Shown here piece by piece: positions 1-12,200 of a stretch of DNA of 64,000 nucleotides; the stretch's first letter is position 1, and the number at the start of each line of letters is the position of its first letter. Source of the DNA: Raffaelea ambrosiae (Eukaryota > Ascomycota > Sordariomycetes > Ophiostomatales > Ophiostomataceae). The stretch spans positions 2,482,453 through 2,546,452 of the forward strand of contig PCDI01000001.1 of NCBI GenBank assembly GCA_002778195.1, in the 5' to 3' direction. Under the pieces are notes generated by a model. It was given only the letters and a program-made list of their open reading frames with translations. It was not told where the DNA came from and did no database searches. Position numbers and translations under genes: made by a program.

Positions 1-499
1 GAGCTGCAGAGACACACACACGCCACACACAAACTCTGAGGGAAAGCGCGACCTGCTGCCCAGGGCGTCGCCCAGGGCGGCCACCGGATTGGTCCGCCGT
101 CAACAATAATAATCCCACTTGCGGAAAGGCCTGGCGCACGGGCCAGCAACGCGGACTGTTTTGGGCAGTTGCAACACAGCAACCAGAGCCCGCAGAGACG
201 ACAACGGAGCCCCACCCGCAGTGTGTTGTTTCCCCTGCCGGAACGGGCAATCCAGTGGAACGGTTCCAGAAGGCAGGCGCTAGCTAGCACGGCGCCTCTT
301 GCAGGCCTACAGGCCAGCGGGCCTGCAAGCCCCGCGGCAGAGAAAAATCGGACGGTCTCCCTACGAGCAAGCACAGCGTATGGCACGAGTGTGATTACGC
401 GAGCATTCACGAGTGTCTTGCATAGGATACACCACCTCGCCGTCGACCAGCAATCCGCTTGCTTTCCCCCCGCACTCCCCCCCCTCTCTCTCCCTCGCC
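1..499. other. Upstream region of the Icp55 gene, no gene seen
   Basis: No convincing coding region. It contains a short CA-rich stretch near the left edge and C/T-rich sequence just before the ATG at 500, as expected for a fungal promoter and leader. A long open frame crossing this region on the plus strand does not start with ATG and changes frame relative to the real gene. Confidence 0.5.
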
Positions 500-2405
500 A
501 TGGCCCTCCGGCCGGCGTCCCCCCTCCTCCCCCCGACCGTCGCCCGGCTGGCCGGCCTGTCGTCCGTCCGGTCCTCGGCCACCCGAAATCGCTGCCCCTC
601 ACGGCAGCTCTCACGACCGCTGTCGACGCAGCCAGCCCAGATCCAGACACAATCCTCTTCGTGGCGACGGAGACGTGCTCCCTGCTGTCGATCTCCTGCC
701 GCTGCTGCTGCTCCGGCCGCCCGTCGAGCCTATGCCACCACCGTCTCGGCCGCCAACCTGCTCTTTGGCCAGCCCGTCCACGAGACCCATCCGCATATTT
801 TAGAAGCGGGGGAGCGTACGTTTTTGCAGTTTTCATTGTCGCCTTGTGTTCTGTTCTGTTCTGTTCTGCTCTGTTCTGTTCTCTGCTCTGCTCTGTTCTC
901 TGCTCTGCTCTGTTCTCTGCTCTGCTCTGNNNNNNNNNNNNNNNNNNNNNNNNNNNNNNNNNNNNNNNNNNNNNNNNNNNNNNNNNNNNNNNNNNNNNNN
1001 NNNNNNNNNNNNNNNNNNNNNNNNNNNNNNNNNNNNNNNNNNNNCTCTGCTCTGCTCTGTTCTCTGCTCTGCTCTGTTCTCTGCTCTGCTCTGTTCTGTT
1101 CCCTGTCTTACACCCCCAGTCACCCCGGGCATCTCCGCCCAGGAATACTATGACCGCCGCTGCGCCCTCGCCTCGAATCTCCCTCCGGACTCCGCCGCCG
1201 TCCTCCGCGCCGCCGACCTCAAGTACCGCTCCGGCGCCGTGTTCCACCCCTACCGCCAGGACTCGGACTTTCTGTATCTCACGGGCTTCGCCGAGACCAG
1301 TGCCGTCGCCGTCGTGCGCAAGACCGGGCCCGACCCGGGCGACTGCGTCTTTTCCCTGCTCGTCCGCCCCAAAGACCCCCGCGCCGAGCAGTGGATGGGC
1401 CCTTGGAGCGGCGTCGACGCCGCCCGGGACGTCTTCAACGCCGACGAGGCCGGCGACATTGCCTCCGCCGAGAGCCTGCTGCCGAAGCTGCTCAGGGGCG
1501 TCAAGACGGTGTACACGGATGCCAAGGACGACAAGGTCGTGGGCAGCCGGCCCCTGGCCTCGATCTTGGAGGGCTGTGGCGTCGCCCAGACCGTCCCGCT
1601 GGCCCCCGTCGTGGCCCAGCAGCGCGCCATCAAGAGCGCGGCCGAGGTGGCCAACATGCGGCGCGCCGGCCGGCTGTCCGGGCGGGCGATCACGGACGCG
1701 ATGCGGCGCCCGTGGACGCGGGAGAAGGACCTGGCCGTCTTCCTCGACCAGGGCTTCCACCAGGAGGGCGGCGACGGCATTGCCTATGTGCCCGTGGTCG
1801 CGGGCGGCCGGCGCGGCCGCCTGATCCACTACGTGCTGAACAATGCCGCGCTGGACCCGGCCGAGATGGTCATGGTGGACGCCGGCGGCGAGTACGGCAC
1901 GTACATTGCCGACATTACGCGGACGTGGCCCGTGAGCGGGCGCTTCTCGGCGCCGCAGCGGGATCTGTACGAGGCGGTGCTGCGGGTGCAGCGGACCTCG
2001 GTGTCGCTGTGCCGCGCCGCCGGCCGCCTGTCGCTGGACCAGATCCATCGCATCACGGCCGATGGCCTGCGCACAGAGCTCTCCAAGCTGGGCTTTTCCG
2101 CCGCCGCCACCAGCAGCAGCGCCATGTCGACGCTGTTCCCGCACCACGTCGGCCACTATGTCGGCCTGGACGTGCACGACACCCCCAGCTACCCGCGCCA
2201 CACGCCGCTGCGGGAGGGCCACTGTGTGACCATCGAGCCCGGCGTGTACGTGCCGGACGACGAGCAGTGGCCGGCGGCCTTCCGCGGCTTGGCCGTGCGC
2301 ATTGAGGACAGCATCTGTGTCGGCGAGGAAAGCCCGCTCATCCTGACGACCGAGGCGGTCAAGGAAGTGGTCGACATTGAGGCATTACGAGACGTGGACG
2401 CATAA
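500..2405 (+). CDS. icp55: Mitochondrial intermediate-cleaving Xaa-Pro aminopeptidase (Icp55/APP3 type, M24B)
   Basis: Exons 500-815 and 1120-2405, about 533 aa. The intron 816-1119 (GTACGT to CCCCCAG) is filled by a CTCTG-type minisatellite and an assembly gap. Joining across it gives the uninterrupted LTPGISAQEYYDRR typical of aminopeptidase P N-domains. The first ~75 residues are rich in Arg, Ser and Ala and lack acids, as in a mitochondrial presequence. The pita-bread M24 domain fills the C-terminal half. The five metal ligands are visible as D359 (MVDAGG), D370 (IADITRTW), H451 (HHVGHYVGL), E478 (IEPGVYV) and E501 (VRIEDS). In the family, Icp55 trims one residue from imported proteins after MPP cleavage and so alters their N-end stability. 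The ATG at 500 is the first in its frame and sits in a good context (gccATGg). Length matches yeast Icp55 (about 510 aa). Confidence 0.9.
843..1105. repeat. CTCTG-rich pyrimidine minisatellite inside the Icp55 intron
   Basis: Both sides of the gap consist of nearly perfect copies of a 15-bp unit (TCTGCTCTGCTCTGT), grading at the 5' side into TTCTG repeats. The whole array lies within the intron. It is strongly strand-asymmetric (C+T only, apart from G), which probably caused the assembly to break here. Confidence 0.9.
930..1044. other. Assembly gap (115 N)
   Basis: An uninterrupted run of N inside the intronic minisatellite. The true array length is unknown. Confidence 0.99.
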
Positions 2406-3779
2406 AGGATAAAGGGGGGAGCGGGGGGTAGTAGTCTGAAAGAGAAGAAAAAAACAAAAAAAAAGGGTGGGGGGAGACGCATGTAAAACACCCTAACCAG
2501 ATGTCCCTTGCAGTAGGGAGTACAAAGGGGGGGGGGGGAGCCAAAATATCTATGTCGATATAGCAAGGGTTTGTATAAAACGGTCCAACGGCTGTCTGTG
2601 AATAATACCAGCCAGTCCCTATTACATCAGGATAGTTTGGGATGAGACATGACACCAAAAAAACCACAAAAGTCCCATATCAAAATCACAAATCTAGATT
2701 TCACAGAATCACAAACCGCTAGACCACAAAGTCACAGAGTCACATATTCACCATGACGAAAATTTCTTCACAACTCATGTTCATGCTTTCCTCGTGTGTC
2801 TCTCTGTGCGTGTGCTCACGTGTGCTCGTGTGTGCGTGTGTGCCTTTGTATGGTCTCATCCGCATGTCGTGACTATGCATACATGGTATCCGCCCCTCTG
2901 AAAAGAGTCATCCATATGCGACTGGAAAATAAAAGCAACGCCCAGATAATAGCAATAAGAAAAAAAGAGAGATGAAAAAGAACAAGCAGCAAGATAACAT
3001 AACAGTCGAAATCCCTTGTGCCCTTTTGCCTTTCTTTCGTCATATGCACATGAACGCAAGGGGACAAAAACAACCAGCTCAAAATCGCCATAGCGTCTAT
3101 GGGTTTCCAAAAGCGCCGCCGTTGAAAAAAAAATCTTCGGTCAGAAGAAAATGCACCTCAGATGGGCTGAAAGAAAATAGAAAAAGTCATGTCATCCCTT
3201 GATCTCCCTGTTCTTTTTTTTTTGGTCCCTTGGTCCATCCGGATAAAGTCGCCACACGCGAGAAAACGTGAGATAAGAAAAAGTATGAGAGCCGTGAGTA
3301 AAATAAAATAAAAATCTGTAACTGAAGAAGATTTGAAGGGGGGATGTCGGAGAATATAGCGCCCCCCCCTCCCGGCCTTCGAGGGAAAACGCAGGTTTCG
3401 CCAAGATTAAGTGTCCTTTGTATGTACAACCGAGAAAGGATAAAATTTCCGTGGGTGAATTCTGTGAAGAATTTCGCGTAGAGGACCGAGAAGAAATACC
3501 AAGAATACCGAGAATACCGAGTAGAATACCAAGCAGAATACCGAGGAAAATACCATGAAAAACACTGTTCAAAACGTGTGGGTGAGGGGTATGTGGTATA
3601 TAATATAAGTTGTAGACCGGACAAGGCTCGTTTCGCAAAGAAAAAAAGAAGACATAAACCAACGAGAATGGCAGCACAAAAAAGCGGTGGTTGTTGAATA
3701 GCAGTGGGTGGTGGTGGGTAGCGGTGGGTAGCGGCGGGTAAAATGATGCAAATAAAACGAGCTTCTGTTTGTTCCAAGA
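2406..3779. other. Convergent intergenic region between Icp55 and the bHLH gene
   Basis: Noncoding 3' flanks of two convergent genes. It is A/T-rich compared with the exons. It holds several A runs on the plus strand (about 2440-2470, 2530-2540), a TG-rich stretch (2790-2850), and imperfect AGAATACCGAG-type repeats around 3485-3555. No ORF with coding character was seen. Confidence 0.6.
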
Positions 3780-5181
3780 TCAACAGAAAGCTCTTGGGTC
3801 AAACAGAGTTCTGCTGTAGTTGGGCATCGGGAAGCTTGGCCGTGCCGTAGCGTTCAGAAGTTGTTCAAAAGCCTGCAGGCGGCGAGAGAGCTCTTGGTGC
3901 TGCTGTTGGATGGCCTTGTTCTTCTTTTCGAGATAGTGAATGTAGTCCGTGGCCTTGGTCAGGACGGTACCCTGGGCAGGAGGTCAGTAGGGGGGGGGAA
4001 CAGAAAATCAAAGAGGGGAGAAGAGAGTGACAGAAGAAAAATCCAACTTGTGACCTAGTGAAAAGAATACATCAAGATGAAAAATGTTCAAAAGCCAAAG
4101 TCTTACCTTGCTCACTTTTGGTGCGCGGCCTGGCTGGTTGGAACCTTCGCCATCCCCGTCATCGATTGCATTCTCGGGTATTGTCCGCAAGGCGGGCACG
4201 GCGTCGCGCAGCTCGGCGATCTTGTCCTTGAGGTTGGTGCGGTACTTGCGCTCAATGTCGTTGTGTGCAGTGCGGTCGGCCGACTTTGGCTTCTCTTTGC
4301 CCTTGTCCAGCTTGGAGTGTCGTATTGGCGGGGACACGGGCTGCTGTGGCATGCCGGGCATGCTTGGGCCCATCATCGGGTTCATCAGGTTGTTGTTTGA
4401 GATCTGGCTCATGGCCGCGGTGCCGAAGCCTGGCGCAAACATGCCCGCTGGGTAGCCTCCAAAGTTGGTGTTGACATTGGAGCCTAGGCCTCCCATAGAT
4501 GTGCTGGGGTTCATCGCAATGGCGATCAGACGGCGCTGCTCGGCCTCGCTCAGCGTTGGGGTCTGGAGACCGATCAGCGAGTCCAGCCTCAGACCCATCT
4601 GCGGCTTCTCCCAGCTCAGCGGTGTCGAGTAGAGGCCTTCCCGTGGTGGGATGTCTGCCGGGGGGAGCGAGTCGACGTGGGAGAGCTGGTCGGCCAGGTT
4701 GATGGATGAATATGAAAAGCCTTCGTCTTCTTCTGAGAGCGCCTTTTCCAGAGCAGTGTCGTCGAGGTTCTCTTCTGTCTTTGGCTGGCCGCTGGATGGT
4801 TGGCCCGTTGAGAGCGGGCCAGTCGAGAGCGGCCCGGTCGAGAGCTGGCCCGTGGAGAAGGTCTGGGAAGTCATGGTTCCGGATCTGTTGCGGATGCGGT
4901 GAAAATGAGAGTCAGCGAGCTATTCGTTCGTCTGGGAGGGGGGGGGGGGGGGGGGGCTGCAGGTTCTATTTATGATCCTTGCAGATGTAGGCTCCTCTGG
5001 GTTCCTAAACTACAACATACCGCTGTGGCGTTGGTGCCTTCGCTTGTGGCTTGTTTGCCGCCGCGGTTCCAAGGTCGGGTCCTAGGGTAGCATCCTGTGA
5101 TGGCTGAGTTTCGTCGCTTGGTTCTGGTTCTGGTTGTTGCTGTGGTTGTTGTGGTGGCTGCTGCTGTTGTTGTTTCTGTTG

Positions 5182-5221
<40 letters not shown>

Positions 5222-6070
5222 TGACGCTGTATGCGCTGCTGTTGTTGCAGCTGCTGAAATTGTTGTTGTTGGAGAAGCTGCTGCTGCTGGAAGAGCTTTT
5301 GCTGCTGCTGCTGCTGCTGCTCCTCGTCGAACTGGATCCAGTAGTCGACCGAGTCAAAGGGGGTGGTTTCGGCGTTGAGCCGAGAGCGTTTCCGCTCGTG
5401 GCCGTCCCTTGTTCGCTGCATGCGCGGCGAGATGATGGGCCGCGGGTTCTGACCGAACATGGAGGAGGGGGACATGGCCGGGCTGTACATGTTGTAGCCG
5501 GATGTGCCTGTGGAGGGCGCCATGGAGTCGTGAGAAAGGCTGGCAGCGGCAGAAGTTGGCGAATCTTTCCTGCCCAGGCCAGCGGCGGCCAGTGCTGACT
5601 CGTCCCACAGCGACGGTGATGGGGCAGCGGTTGCCGATCCCAGCCCTACGCCTTGGTCGACGGGATTGAGCGTCTATAGGAAGATTGAAAAAAAAAGAAT
5701 GTTATCAGCAAAACAAAACTCAGAAGTCGAATTGGGGGCGATGCGCCAATCTCTTTTGTCTCTCGTCTCCGCCTTTTGATGTGTTTTATTATGGTTTTTT
5801 TTTTCTTGCGCAGTGGTCTGGGGTCTGGGTTTTGGACGGAAAACGGCCGGGATAAGTACGAAAAAGCGAAAAGAGGCGGGAAAAAAAGACGTTCTTTTTT
5901 TTTCGTTCTTTTTTTCGTGCTTTTTTTCGTGCTTTTTTTCGTTTCTTTTTCCTGGTCCTTCCCTATTTTCTTCTTTCCCCTCCCCCTCTCGACCGCCAAG
6001 GTTGGTTGCGCCGTACCTGGTTATTTGGCACTGTAAAGTAGCCGATGTTTCTCATTAGGTTTTGATCCAT
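3780..6070 (-). CDS. SREBP-type bHLH-zipper transcription factor with polyglutamine tract
   Basis: Four exons: 6070-6017, 5673-5021, 4884-4107 and 3971-3780. All three introns have GT-AG borders and phases agree, giving 558 aa that starts MDQNLMRNIGYF and ends FDPRAFC. Residues about 130-205 are a Gln-rich tract. Repeated STGPL/STGQ units follow exon 3's start. The basic region and helix 1 (about 434-460) read NDIERKYRTNLKDKI. The Tyr in ERKYR, in place of the usual Arg, is the hallmark of SREBP-class bHLH factors. Helix 2 and a leucine-zipper-like helix (YIHYLEKKNKAIQQQH onwards) lie in exon 4, so an intron splits the HLH loop. The protein ends soon after the zipper, with no membrane segments or C-terminal SREBP domain, so it should be a soluble nuclear factor. 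It resembles the soluble fungal SREBP-like class (SrbB/Cph2 style), but I cannot assign orthology. Confidence 0.85.
4935..4956 (-). repeat. Poly-C (transcript strand) tract in bHLH intron 2
   Basis: A near-pure run of about 20 G on the plus strand, within the 136-nt intron 5020-4885. On the transcript strand it forms a long C tract upstream of the acceptor and may act as the polypyrimidine tract. Slippage-prone, so its length should be treated with caution. Confidence 0.7.
5110..5335 (-). repeat. CAG/CAA trinucleotide tract encoding polyglutamine
   Basis: On the minus strand this is runs of CAG and CAA interrupted by CTC, TTC and CCA codons, encoding about 75 residues that are mostly Gln with some Pro, Leu and Phe. 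It lies N-terminal to the bHLH domain, where it could act as an activation domain. Length polymorphism is likely. Confidence 0.85.
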
Positions 6071-7242
6071 TGTGATTCGTCTAGCTGGGCATCCCGGAGA
6101 GAGAACAGCGCGAGGATGTCGCCAGAGGTCGGTGACGGCGGGTCAGCGACAACGGATCAAAGGGGGGGGCGAGGAATCGCCAGCGACAAGGGCAGCAGAC
6201 AGCGCACTGCTGGGCACTGGGAATACGGCGACGCAGGAACGCAAACGAAGACCGGTCGGAAAGTGGTCGACTGCAGCGAAAAACCCCGAACCGCGGTCCA
6301 CAGAAGTGCGGGTATTTCGGGAAGAGTCGTCGGGAGGAGGCCAGGAAGGATTCTGGCGGCGGCGGCGGCGGATATTGGTCGCGATGGCGAATGCGCGCGC
6401 GCAGTGGTGCAGAAGCGGCGGGCGGTTTGTGGTTGAAGGGGTCGAAAGGATTGTCAAAGGGGAGGTTGTTTTCTGCGAGCGCGAAAGGTTTGGCTGGCTG
6501 CCGGCGGTAACAGGAAAAAAAAAATAAAACGAAAGAAAAAATAATAAGAATAAGAAAGGGCGTCTTTTTTTTAATTTTTAATTCTGCGATGGCGGCACGG
6601 ATAGCACACTGATTGGGTCGCCTCGAGGACGCGGGCTATTTTATTTCACAGTGTACTTTTCGTCCACTATTGGGCTTTGGCTCGTTTTTGGTCTTTTTGG
6701 CCCTTCTTTGGCGTGGTGTTTGGCTTGGATGGCTGAGATGGACAGACGGAGAGATTGACGGACTGGCAGAGTGACAGAACAACGGGCGAGTGACTTGGGG
6801 AGTGACTGGGGAGTGACTGGGGACAGGCGGGTGTGGCTGCCGTCTTTCGGCTGTCTTTTTGACTGTCTGGCTGTCTGGCTGGCTTCGGTGTCTGTTTGTT
6901 GGCGGTGGGTGGGCTCTGGTAGCAGTGGTGGTTCCGACGGCTCTGATGGTGGCCTTGGGTGTGGCTCTGGCGGCTTTGGCGCGTTGGGGTCTTATGGGGG
7001 GGGGGGGGTATTGGGGTGTCTTGGGGCGTCTCTGGTCTTTGGCGTCTTTGGCGCCTTTGGTGTCACTGGCGTCGCTGGCGTCGCTGGCTATCGTCGCTTT
7101 GGGCTTGGCTCGCTGGCAATAAGAAGGGCGACCCGCGTGGCAGGCTAATGCTAGACCCGAAAGAGAGGTTAGGATCCGGGCAAGCGAGCGAGATTCAAGG
7201 CAGGGGAGGGAGGGGGCAGGCCAGGCCGTTGGACGAGACAGG

Positions 7243-7277
7243 NGGGNGNGGGNNNAAGNGNNNAGGTGNANACNANN
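7243..7277. other. Cluster of undetermined bases
   Basis: Scattered N calls mixed with real bases, unlike the clean scaffold gap at 930. This suggests a poorly resolved G-rich repeat in the consensus. Confidence 0.95.
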
Positions 7278-8218
7278 GTGGAGGGTCGGGTCTGGCGAGC
7301 AGGTGGCAACCGTACGAGTCAGGTGTTTTTAGTCAAGGACAGTGGGTAAAGTATCTTACCAAGAGATGAGATTTGGCGATAGCGCCAGTTGAGCTAATTG
7401 GGAGGGAGGACCATTGGAGATCGAGGTGGGACAGGGGGGGGGGGACGAAGGCGTGCAGGGAAGAAGGAGGAGGAAGACGGGGGAGGGGGAAGAGACGCGA
7501 GCGAGGAGGAGAGAGAAGGGGGGAGGACGAGGCGAGAAGGGAGAGGGGAGGAAAGATCGTGAGAACGAGGGGAGAAAAGACGAGAAAGAGCAAGAGGGGC
7601 GGGAAAAGAACTAACAAGACAGCAGAAAAAAGAAGACAAAAAGGCAAAACAAGAAGACGAGTAGAAAGAGAGACCGTAGGGCTGGGAAGAAGGGTGGCAA
7701 CAGAGGCAAGACACAAGAGCCAACAGAGAACCAAGGAAGAGCCACAAAGCTACTAGCAAGGAAGCCAGACAGACAGCGTGTTGGCGATTGGCAGGTGTGG
7801 GTGGCGATCGCGATTGAGCGGAGGCGGACGGGTCAATGCAAGACGATGGATGCGGTAGCAAAGACCGGGCGAGCGAGACGGCAGGAGACAGGGAAACCCC
7901 TCGAGGCAGGCGCGAAGGATGGGGTGGGGACGAGAGGCCGCGACTGGAGGAGAGGCAACGACTGGAAGGCAGGGCAGACCTGCACGAAGAAGACGGCGGG
8001 TCGAGAAGGCCAGTGCAAACGACAACCAGACGGCGGCTGTCGGTCGAGATGCAGGCAAAAAAGCAATGCGTTGTGGGACGAAGGATGGAGAGAGGTGGAA
8101 AAGAACGTTGTAGTTGAGACGAGAGCGGTAATAAGTGGGTGGGTTCCAGAGCGAGTAGTTCAACGCCGTGGTGACGGAGGTGTGCAGGCCCAGCTAATAC
8201 GAGCAGTCGGGGTGGCGG

Positions 8219-8263
8219 CCAAGCTGGGAAGGCAAGCTGGGAAGGCAAGCTGGGAAGGCAAGG
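8219..8263. repeat. 14-bp tandem repeat (AAGCTGGGAAGGCA), three copies
   Basis: Three head-to-tail, essentially identical copies in noncoding sequence. Confidence 0.85.
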
Positions 8264-9175
8264 AGAGGGTGTCGGCGGACATGAACGTCGAGAGCCGGGC
8301 GAGCAGGGCCAAGAGAGTCAGGAACTCTGTCCGAGTGTCATGCAGGGTCGCCTGGACGCAGCACAATACGACAACGGGATTGAAACAATTGACAGGCGTG
8401 AAGACCAATATTGCTGTGTACTCGTAGGCCTGGTAAGACCCAACTAATGCGCTGGTTGTCTTTTGCTGGGACATGCGCCCAAGTAGAGAAACCGGCGCAA
8501 AGCAACACAAAGCAGGAGCGGCCATGCGCGGGAGCGGCCGCGGGACGTCGCAAAAACACGTTGATGGGCACGTTGATGGAGACCAGGAAGGAAGGAGGGG
8601 CCGAGACTGCAGGCCTCTCTCTAGGGGGTCAATAGGGAAGGGTTTGGGGGACTATTGAGAATGCAGGGTTCCCAGGCTGTTGGTGGAACTCTTAGTACGA
8701 GAACTACACAGCAGCTAATAGTCAGACGGCGGCAGGATATTGCTACCCGTAGTTACTACTACTGCTCGTATGTAGCTACGCTGTACGATAATACACGGCA
8801 AGATACTACTGTGGATGTACAAGCCCCAGGTATAGAAGGAAGAACAGGCGCCAGAAGACTGCAGAACATCCAAACAATGGGCAAACACAGACGAACACAG
8901 ACCACAGACGGACCCACCCAGGAGCCCCTACAAAATGGACAGACGCGCGAGGCCCGTGGGGCGAAATCGAATGGTTGGAGCGGGCTCGAGTATTGCTATG
9001 TAGGGAAAGTGACCGGGACGTGGCTCCGGAAGCGAAGTCTGGCCAGGACCACTCTGGGACTCGGGGCCACTCTGGGCCACTCAGGGCCGCCAGGGCCGCC
9101 CAGGGCCACTCTGCAACTCTGGGCCACTCTGGGTGGCATTCATCCTGAGGAGAAATGTGATGAGGGTGTGGATAT

Positions 9176-9215
9176 GTGTGTGAATATGGGTGTGAGTGTG
9201 AGCGTGAGTGTGAGT

Positions 9216-9246
<31 letters not shown>

Positions 9247-9272
9247 CGAGGGTGAGGGCGAGGGTGAGAGTG
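9176..9272. repeat. GTGAGT/GTGAGG hexanucleotide array
   Basis: About sixteen tandem hexamers grading from GTGAGT through GTGAGG to GCGAGG. The strand is strongly G-rich. No gene is associated with it. Confidence 0.85.
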
Positions 9273-12200
9273 GTGTTTTAGATTGGGGTGTATTTGGCAG
9301 TGGGAGTGTCACGGAGTTGGGTGAGTTTTTTGGGGTTTTTTGGGGATTGAGTGCGTTTGGGTATCTCTTGGGTGCTGGGGATCGGTGAATGCGGTCGTGG
9401 ATCGGGCTGTGGACATTTGGGGTGTCGGATTGGAGTCGTCAGATGGGAGTCGTCGGAATGGATATCCAAAGTTGTGGCTGAGCCCTCAATTTTGGTTGTT
9501 TTGGTTGTTTTGGTCGTTTTGGTCGTTTTTGGCCTTTGGCCTTTTTTGGCCTTTTTGGCCTTTGGCCTGGGGCCTTTTTGGCCTGTGGCCTTTGGCCTTT
9601 TTGATCTTTAGCCTTTTTGATCTTTTGGTCATATGGCCATTTGGTCACCAGTACAATCACAAACGCACACGAGCACCATTACTCGTACACACACGACAGG
9701 ACTTGCTGCCTCATTTCCTGCCCCGTTTTTGTCAATTTTCAAGTCCAGAAAAGTCAGGCCATCTTGCCATCCGAGTCCGGGGAAGGCGCGCCCAGGGGTG
9801 GTGCCGCAACTGTAGCAAGACGGCAGAATCAGGCCACTCTGCCAGACTGGCGGAGGGGAATCGTGCAATGGCAACAGCGCCGGCAAGACGCCAGCGAAAG
9901 AGCCTGCAGGTACCAAGTAACTGCGTCTGACATGTATAGAGTACATGCGACGTGTATCTTTTTTTGTCTCTCTCGACTGTCCTCGCAGACGTCCTTGCGA
10001 GTTTCCTCTCAAGATGTACAGAGTATTGCCCAGTGTATCCTCCAATGTATTGGGTGTCTCCTCCATTCCTCTTACTACTCTGGATCTCCGGGCATTCGCC
10101 TCGTCTACATAGTACATTTCTCCGGCATCGTCGTGCTGTCGTGCATTCGCAGACGTGCAGTAAGCTAGTCCACGCTTCGTCTGCGGTGGTACTGGTGCAT
10201 TCGCCTTCCTCCACTACTTCTCTGCTCGTTCTTTCCGCTTCTGTGCGCCGCTAGTCGCTCTTGCCTGCTGCGACTGCGGCTTCCTCCCTTTTTCTGATTT
10301 CCCCAACGGCTGCTTATTCCCTCGTTGCCTCGTCCAAGAGTCTTGTCTTGGTTTCTTTTTTTTCCTGTTTCCGATGTTTTCGCGTGCCTTCCGTTTCTGA
10401 CGGTCTCTTACTCCCTGCTTCCTATAACTTCCTTCATATCTCGTGCTTCTTGCTGCAATCCCGTGGCTTCTTCCCCCCTCCCCCTTCCTGCTGCTCCCTC
10501 CCATCGCACCTTCCCCCATCGTAGCCCCCCATCACTCCTTCCCCCGATCCTCGCCCAGGATCCACTGATACCCAGGCGCGTGTGCCGCACGTTGTGTCCC
10601 TTTGCGGGAAAGAGCGACCAGGCGTTTCGTGTTGTGTTTCTCCCGGACGAAGCGCCAGGGTGTTGGCCACTCGCTGAGACTGACTGGCCATCTGCTTCTG
10701 CTCTCCGATTTGCCTGCTGCCATGTGCTCGAGGCCTCGAACACACTCCCTCCTGGTCGTTGCTTCTTGTTTCGGCCCATGGTTCCCACGTTGTCACCCGT
10801 CGCGACTGCCGTTTCGCAGCTCCGACAGCCCATTTCACAAGAGTAAGCTTTGGAGCTTCGACACATGGGACAGCCAATCGCTGCGCCAGGTCGCCTTCAG
10901 ACCGTTGCTTGCTTAGGCTCCTTTTGGCCAGGGTGCCCGGAGCTCGGCGGCCAATCAGCTCCGCGGTGTTTGTGCGAGCAAGGCGAGAATATAGGTACCC
11001 AGGGTGGAACAAGTACCAAAATACAGGTCCTAACTACAGGTCTACTCGTAGTGTCGGTCTTGTAGGCCAAAATACAGCACCCAAGCCACGAGTACATCGT
11101 TGCATAGTAGTCATACCTTGCGTGTAAAAATGAAGACCTTATGAGACCTCAATATGAATACTATTGAATACTACGGTAGACCTCAATATCAACAGACCCT
11201 ATTAGACAAGCAACACATCTTACGACAACTACATAGTACACTACAGGACGGCCCGCTGCAGCGGCTGGCTTGGAGCTCGCTGCCAATTCTCGCCTGCGCC
11301 TTCCTGCGCCTGCCTGCGCATTCCGCCGGTGCGTAATATTAGCTCTGCAGTCCACCACTTGCGGCGTTCGGCCTTTTCCTGTTCCTTGCCCTGCGGCTTG
11401 CAGCGTCCTTGGCTGCTCCTTTTTAGGTCCCTTGTTCCTTCGTTCTCCCTTATTACCCGCACGCGCTGTCTGGCTCCCTGGTCTCTTGGCCGGCCTTTTG
11501 GCATTTGACACCACCCCATTCCTCTCCTGGCCAGCCGCAGCCACTAATACTCTTGCCCTGTCCTGCGCCGTGCTCGTCGACAGCCAGCCGGCAACGGACT
11601 CACCGCTAGTAGGCCTGTCTTCCTACGCGTTCCATTGTGGCTTCCTTCTCTTCCTCTTGTTCTTCTCCGAGTAGTGCACTTCTAATCCCAGTCGTCCCAG
11701 GAATCACACTTGAGCTCGCGTGGTCTCGTCGATCCAATCACGCATGCCCGCCTATCACATCCCACGTCCACGGCTTCGACTTCTTCCTATGAAACAAGTG
11801 TGAATATGGCTGGCTGTCCACGCGGTACTTTTGCAGACGTGAGAAACTTCGAGCTCTTCTTTGTCTGCGATGTCCAGACTGCGCGCAGAGCGAGTGGCTC
11901 ATCTCTGGACTGGGCCAGTGCCAAGTTGCAGTCCTTCATCGAGATGGCAGCCGGTCAGAGGCGCGAGGGGCGGGACAGCCGAGACAAGTGTCTGTCTACT
12001 TGGCGGGTGCAGACTTGTGCCTTTTTGTCTCAGACCAAGGCCAAGTGACTAAGACACGCCGTTGTTTCCGAGTGCCTGCATCGAGGAACTAAACGTTAAT
12101 AAGTCTGGCGATAGCACACAAGTGTGTAGTTCCAGCCATTCGACAGAAAAGGTCAAAGAATATTTCTACTTTTTGGGGGTTGTGTTCAATTATTTCCATT

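Noticed and set aside
169..1824. 551-codon plus-strand frame across the Icp55 gene
   Set aside because: It starts at TTG, runs through the N gap, and over the second exon reads out of frame with a perfect M24 peptidase.
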